Shown here in pieces: positions 6,986 to 7,726 of a stretch of 7,726 nucleotides of DNA. The notes beneath the pieces were generated by a model. It saw only the letters and a list, made by a program, of their open reading frames with translations. It made no database searches and was not told where the DNA came from. The stretch is from an uncultured Pirellulaceae bacterium (GTDB lineage: Bacteria > Planctomycetota > Planctomycetia > Pirellulales > Pirellulaceae), in contig CAKQWG010000148.1 of NCBI GenBank assembly GCA_934278005.1, forward strand, positions 1 to 7,726, in the 5' to 3' direction. The translations under genes and the position numbers were made by a program. The stretch's first letter is position 1. Each line of letters starts with the position of its first letter.

Positions 6986-7039
6986 TTGATCTTCAGCCCA
7001 GAGGCCGGCGCATCACTGCCGGCCGCGTAAGCCGCCGGT
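6986..7039 (+). repeat. Dispersed palindromic repeat, copy A
   Basis: A 54-bp unit beginning ttgatcttcagcccag and ending cgcgtaagccgccggt. The centre forms a perfect 7-bp hairpin, ggccggc (7003-7009) with gccggcc (7018-7024). It is closely related to copy C at 7611 over its whole length, including the ttgatct lead-in. It is a non-coding, REP-like element. Confidence 0.8.
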
Positions 7040-7060
7040 TTGCAAACCAGCGAACGCCTG

Positions 7061-7106
7061 TAGCCCAGCGGGCGGCACATCCTTGCCGTCGGCGTGAGCC
7101 GCCGGT
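7061..7106 (+). repeat. Dispersed palindromic repeat, copy B
   Basis: A 46-bp unit beginning tagcccagcgggcggcacat and ending gtgagccgccggt. It lacks the ttgatct lead-in of copies A and C. Hairpin arms are cggca (7073-7077) and tgccg (7084-7088). An outer pairing ggcggc/gccgcc (7071-7076 with 7098-7103) is also possible. Confidence 0.8.
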
Positions 7107-7153
7107 CTGCACGCATAGCGACTGTGCTAGCCCCCAGTCCTCCACCCGCCAGC

Positions 7154-7198
7154 CACTTCAATGAGGAGCACTTCAATGAGGAGCACTTCAATGAGGAG
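7154..7198 (+). repeat. Three exact 15-bp tandem copies of cacttcaatgaggag
   Basis: Copies at 7154-7168, 7169-7183 and 7184-7198 are identical. The run leads directly into a tgtcccc word. A fourth diverged single copy (cacttcaacgaggag) is at the right end of the array, 7582-7596. Confidence 0.95.
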
Positions 7199-7223
7199 TG
7201 TCCCCCCTCGCGCCGCTCGCGTC

Positions 7224-7264
7224 AATGTGCAGGAGGAGAATGTGCAGGAGGAGTGCAGGAGGAG
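7224..7264 (+). repeat. Tandem aatgtgcaggaggag repeats
   Basis: Two exact 15-bp copies at 7224-7238 and 7239-7253 are followed by an 11-bp truncated copy (7254-7264) that joins a tgtcccc word. Each contains an aggaggag that resembles a ribosome binding site, by composition rather than likely function. Confidence 0.92.
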
Positions 7265-7291
7265 TGTCCCCGCTCGCGGCGCCTCAAGAAC

Positions 7292-7319
7292 GCGCGAGTC
7301 GGGAGTGTCCCCGACGCGC
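7292..7319 (+). repeat. Foldback module 1 inside the array
   Basis: gtcggg-agtgtc-cccgac forms a perfect 6-bp stem (7298-7303 with 7310-7315). It is extended by gcgc (7292-7295) with gcgc (7316-7319) across a two-base bulge. The loop contains part of the recurring tgtcccc word. Confidence 0.7.
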
Positions 7320-7368
7320 AGGCGGGGGAGCGCGCGAGTCGGGAGGAACGCGCGAGTCGGGAGGGAAC

Positions 7369-7396
7369 GCGCGAGTCGGGAGTGTCCCCGACGCGC
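7369..7396 (+). repeat. Foldback module 2 inside the array
   Basis: This is the same hairpin as at 7292-7319, repeated 77 bp later: gtcggg (7375-7380) with cccgac (7387-7392), plus the outer gcgc arms (7369-7372 and 7393-7396). Confidence 0.7.
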
Positions 7397-7463
7397 AGGT
7401 GGGGAGCGCAGGTGGGGGAGTGTCCCCGAACGCGCCGAACGCACAGGTGGGGAGCGCAGGTGG

Positions 7464-7553
7464 TGTCCCCGAACGCGCCGCCCCAATGTGCAGCGCCCCA
7501 ATGTGCAGTGTCCCCGAACGCGCCGCCCCAATGTGCAGTGTCCCCGAACGCGC
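7464..7553 (+). repeat. Six contiguous 15-bp modules of two types
   Basis: Calling tgtccccgaacgcgc Y and cgccccaatgtgcag X, this stretch reads Y X X Y X Y with every module exactly 15 bp and no differences among copies. Boundaries are 7464, 7479, 7494, 7509, 7524 and 7539. A further Y is at 7421-7435, and diverged Y-like modules are at 7199-7213 and 7265-7279. Confidence 0.92.
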
Positions 7554-7610
7554 TTCACCAAGCGCCCGGTCGCCTGTCAGCCACTTCAACGAGGAGTGTC
7601 CCCATCCTTA

Positions 7611-7664
7611 TTGATCTTTAGCCCAGCGGGCGGCACATCCCTGCCGGCCGCGTAAGCCGCCGGT
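7611..7664 (+). repeat. Dispersed palindromic repeat, copy C
   Basis: A 54-bp unit beginning ttgatctttagcccagcggg and ending cgcgtaagccgccggt. The hairpin is gcgg-G-cggca with tgccg-G-ccgc (one G-G mismatch; 7626-7635 with 7642-7651). It abuts the right end of the mosaic array after a few bases. Confidence 0.82.
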
Positions 7665-7679
7665 GCGTAAGCCGCCAGT
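7650..7679 (+). repeat. 15-bp tandem duplication of the repeat tail
   Basis: gcgtaagccgccggt (7650-7664) is followed at once by gcgtaagccgccagt (7665-7679), with one mismatch. It duplicates the tail of palindromic repeat copy C with the same 15-bp step seen elsewhere in the window. Confidence 0.85.
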
Positions 7680-7726
7680 ACGCAAGCGCAAGATATCCCG
7701 GTTCGATGCTAGCAACAGCGAACAGG

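Larger units (their letters stand above)
7150..7603 (+). repeat. Mosaic short-word repeat array
   Basis: About 450 bp of non-coding, A/T-poor DNA assembled from a small vocabulary of words. The word gtgtcccc occurs nine times, starting at 7198, 7264, 7305, 7382, 7420, 7463, 7508, 7538 and 7596. The word cgcgcgagtcggga occurs at 7291, 7331, 7349 and 7368. Others are aatgtgcag, cgcaggtgg and cacttcaatgaggag. Both ends carry cagccacttcaaYgaggag (7150-7168 and 7578-7596), each reaching tgtcccc. The array lies between palindromic repeat copies B and C. Several frames on both strands are open only because the words contain few stop codons; the predicted peptides are low-complexity and I call no gene. 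There is no CRISPR structure, since no constant repeat alternates with unique spacers. Confidence 0.85.

Noticed and set aside
7150..7603. CRISPR array
   Set aside because: There is no constant repeat separated by unique spacers of uniform length. All parts are repeated and the units are about 15 bp.
7094..7655. Overlapping open frames of 100-175 residues in several frames on both strands across the repeat array
   Set aside because: They arise because the repeated words contain few stop codons and the 15-bp period preserves the frame. The peptides are Arg/Pro/Ser/Cys-rich low-complexity sequences without domains.
7689..7726. tRNA-like ggttcgatgct near the window end
   Set aside because: It resembles a T-loop only locally. 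No acceptor stem or anticodon arm can be drawn within the window.

Overview
The window looks like chromosomal DNA of a planctomycete, probably of the Rhodopirellula/Pirellulaceae type. This is inferred from four things: two tandem formylglycine sulfatases (a gene class greatly expanded in that phylum), a TadG-related protein of a form I recall as well conserved in planctomycetes, a small secreted protein beside it, and dispersed GC-rich palindromic repeats of the 'agcccagcggg...gtaagccgccggt' kind. No sequence search was possible, so the taxonomy is an inference.

Layout. Positions 1-3073 (+) hold two type I sulfatase genes 34 bp apart, probably one transcript. The first begins at the window edge and carries a 15-bp tandem repeat (VTAQG pentapeptides) just before the catalytic domain. 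The second has its own signal peptide. At 3325-3435 (+) a tiny gene encodes a 36-residue single-span membrane peptide with a clear ribosome binding site. Facing it, 5907 to 3537 (-) is a three-gene unit: a secreted protein of unknown function, a TadG-like protein, then a TadE-like pseudopilin. These are minor-component genes of the Flp/Tad pilus or secretion type; no motor, prepilin peptidase or major Flp pilin is in the window. Positions 5908-6431 hold no convincing gene, only a 9-bp-stem dyad and a weak open frame. Positions 6432-6770 (-) encode CsaA, a tRNA-binding-domain chaperone.

The last 950 bases are non-coding and are the most unusual part. Three copies of a palindromic dispersed repeat bracket a roughly 450-bp mosaic array (about 7150-7603). 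The array is built from a few short words: tgtcccc (nine copies), cgcgcgagtcggga (four), aatgtgcag, cacttcaatgaggag and cgcaggtgg. They are shuffled and duplicated, often with a strict 15-bp period. The same 15-bp duplication step recurs in unrelated sequences elsewhere: in the sulfatase N-terminus, across the stop codon of the small membrane peptide, and in the tail of the last palindromic repeat.

The sulfatases would remove sulfate esters from polysaccharides or related substrates outside the cytoplasm after activation by a formylglycine-generating enzyme encoded elsewhere. The Tad-like trio would act at the envelope. CsaA is a cytoplasmic housekeeping protein. Nothing links these blocks functionally beyond adjacency.
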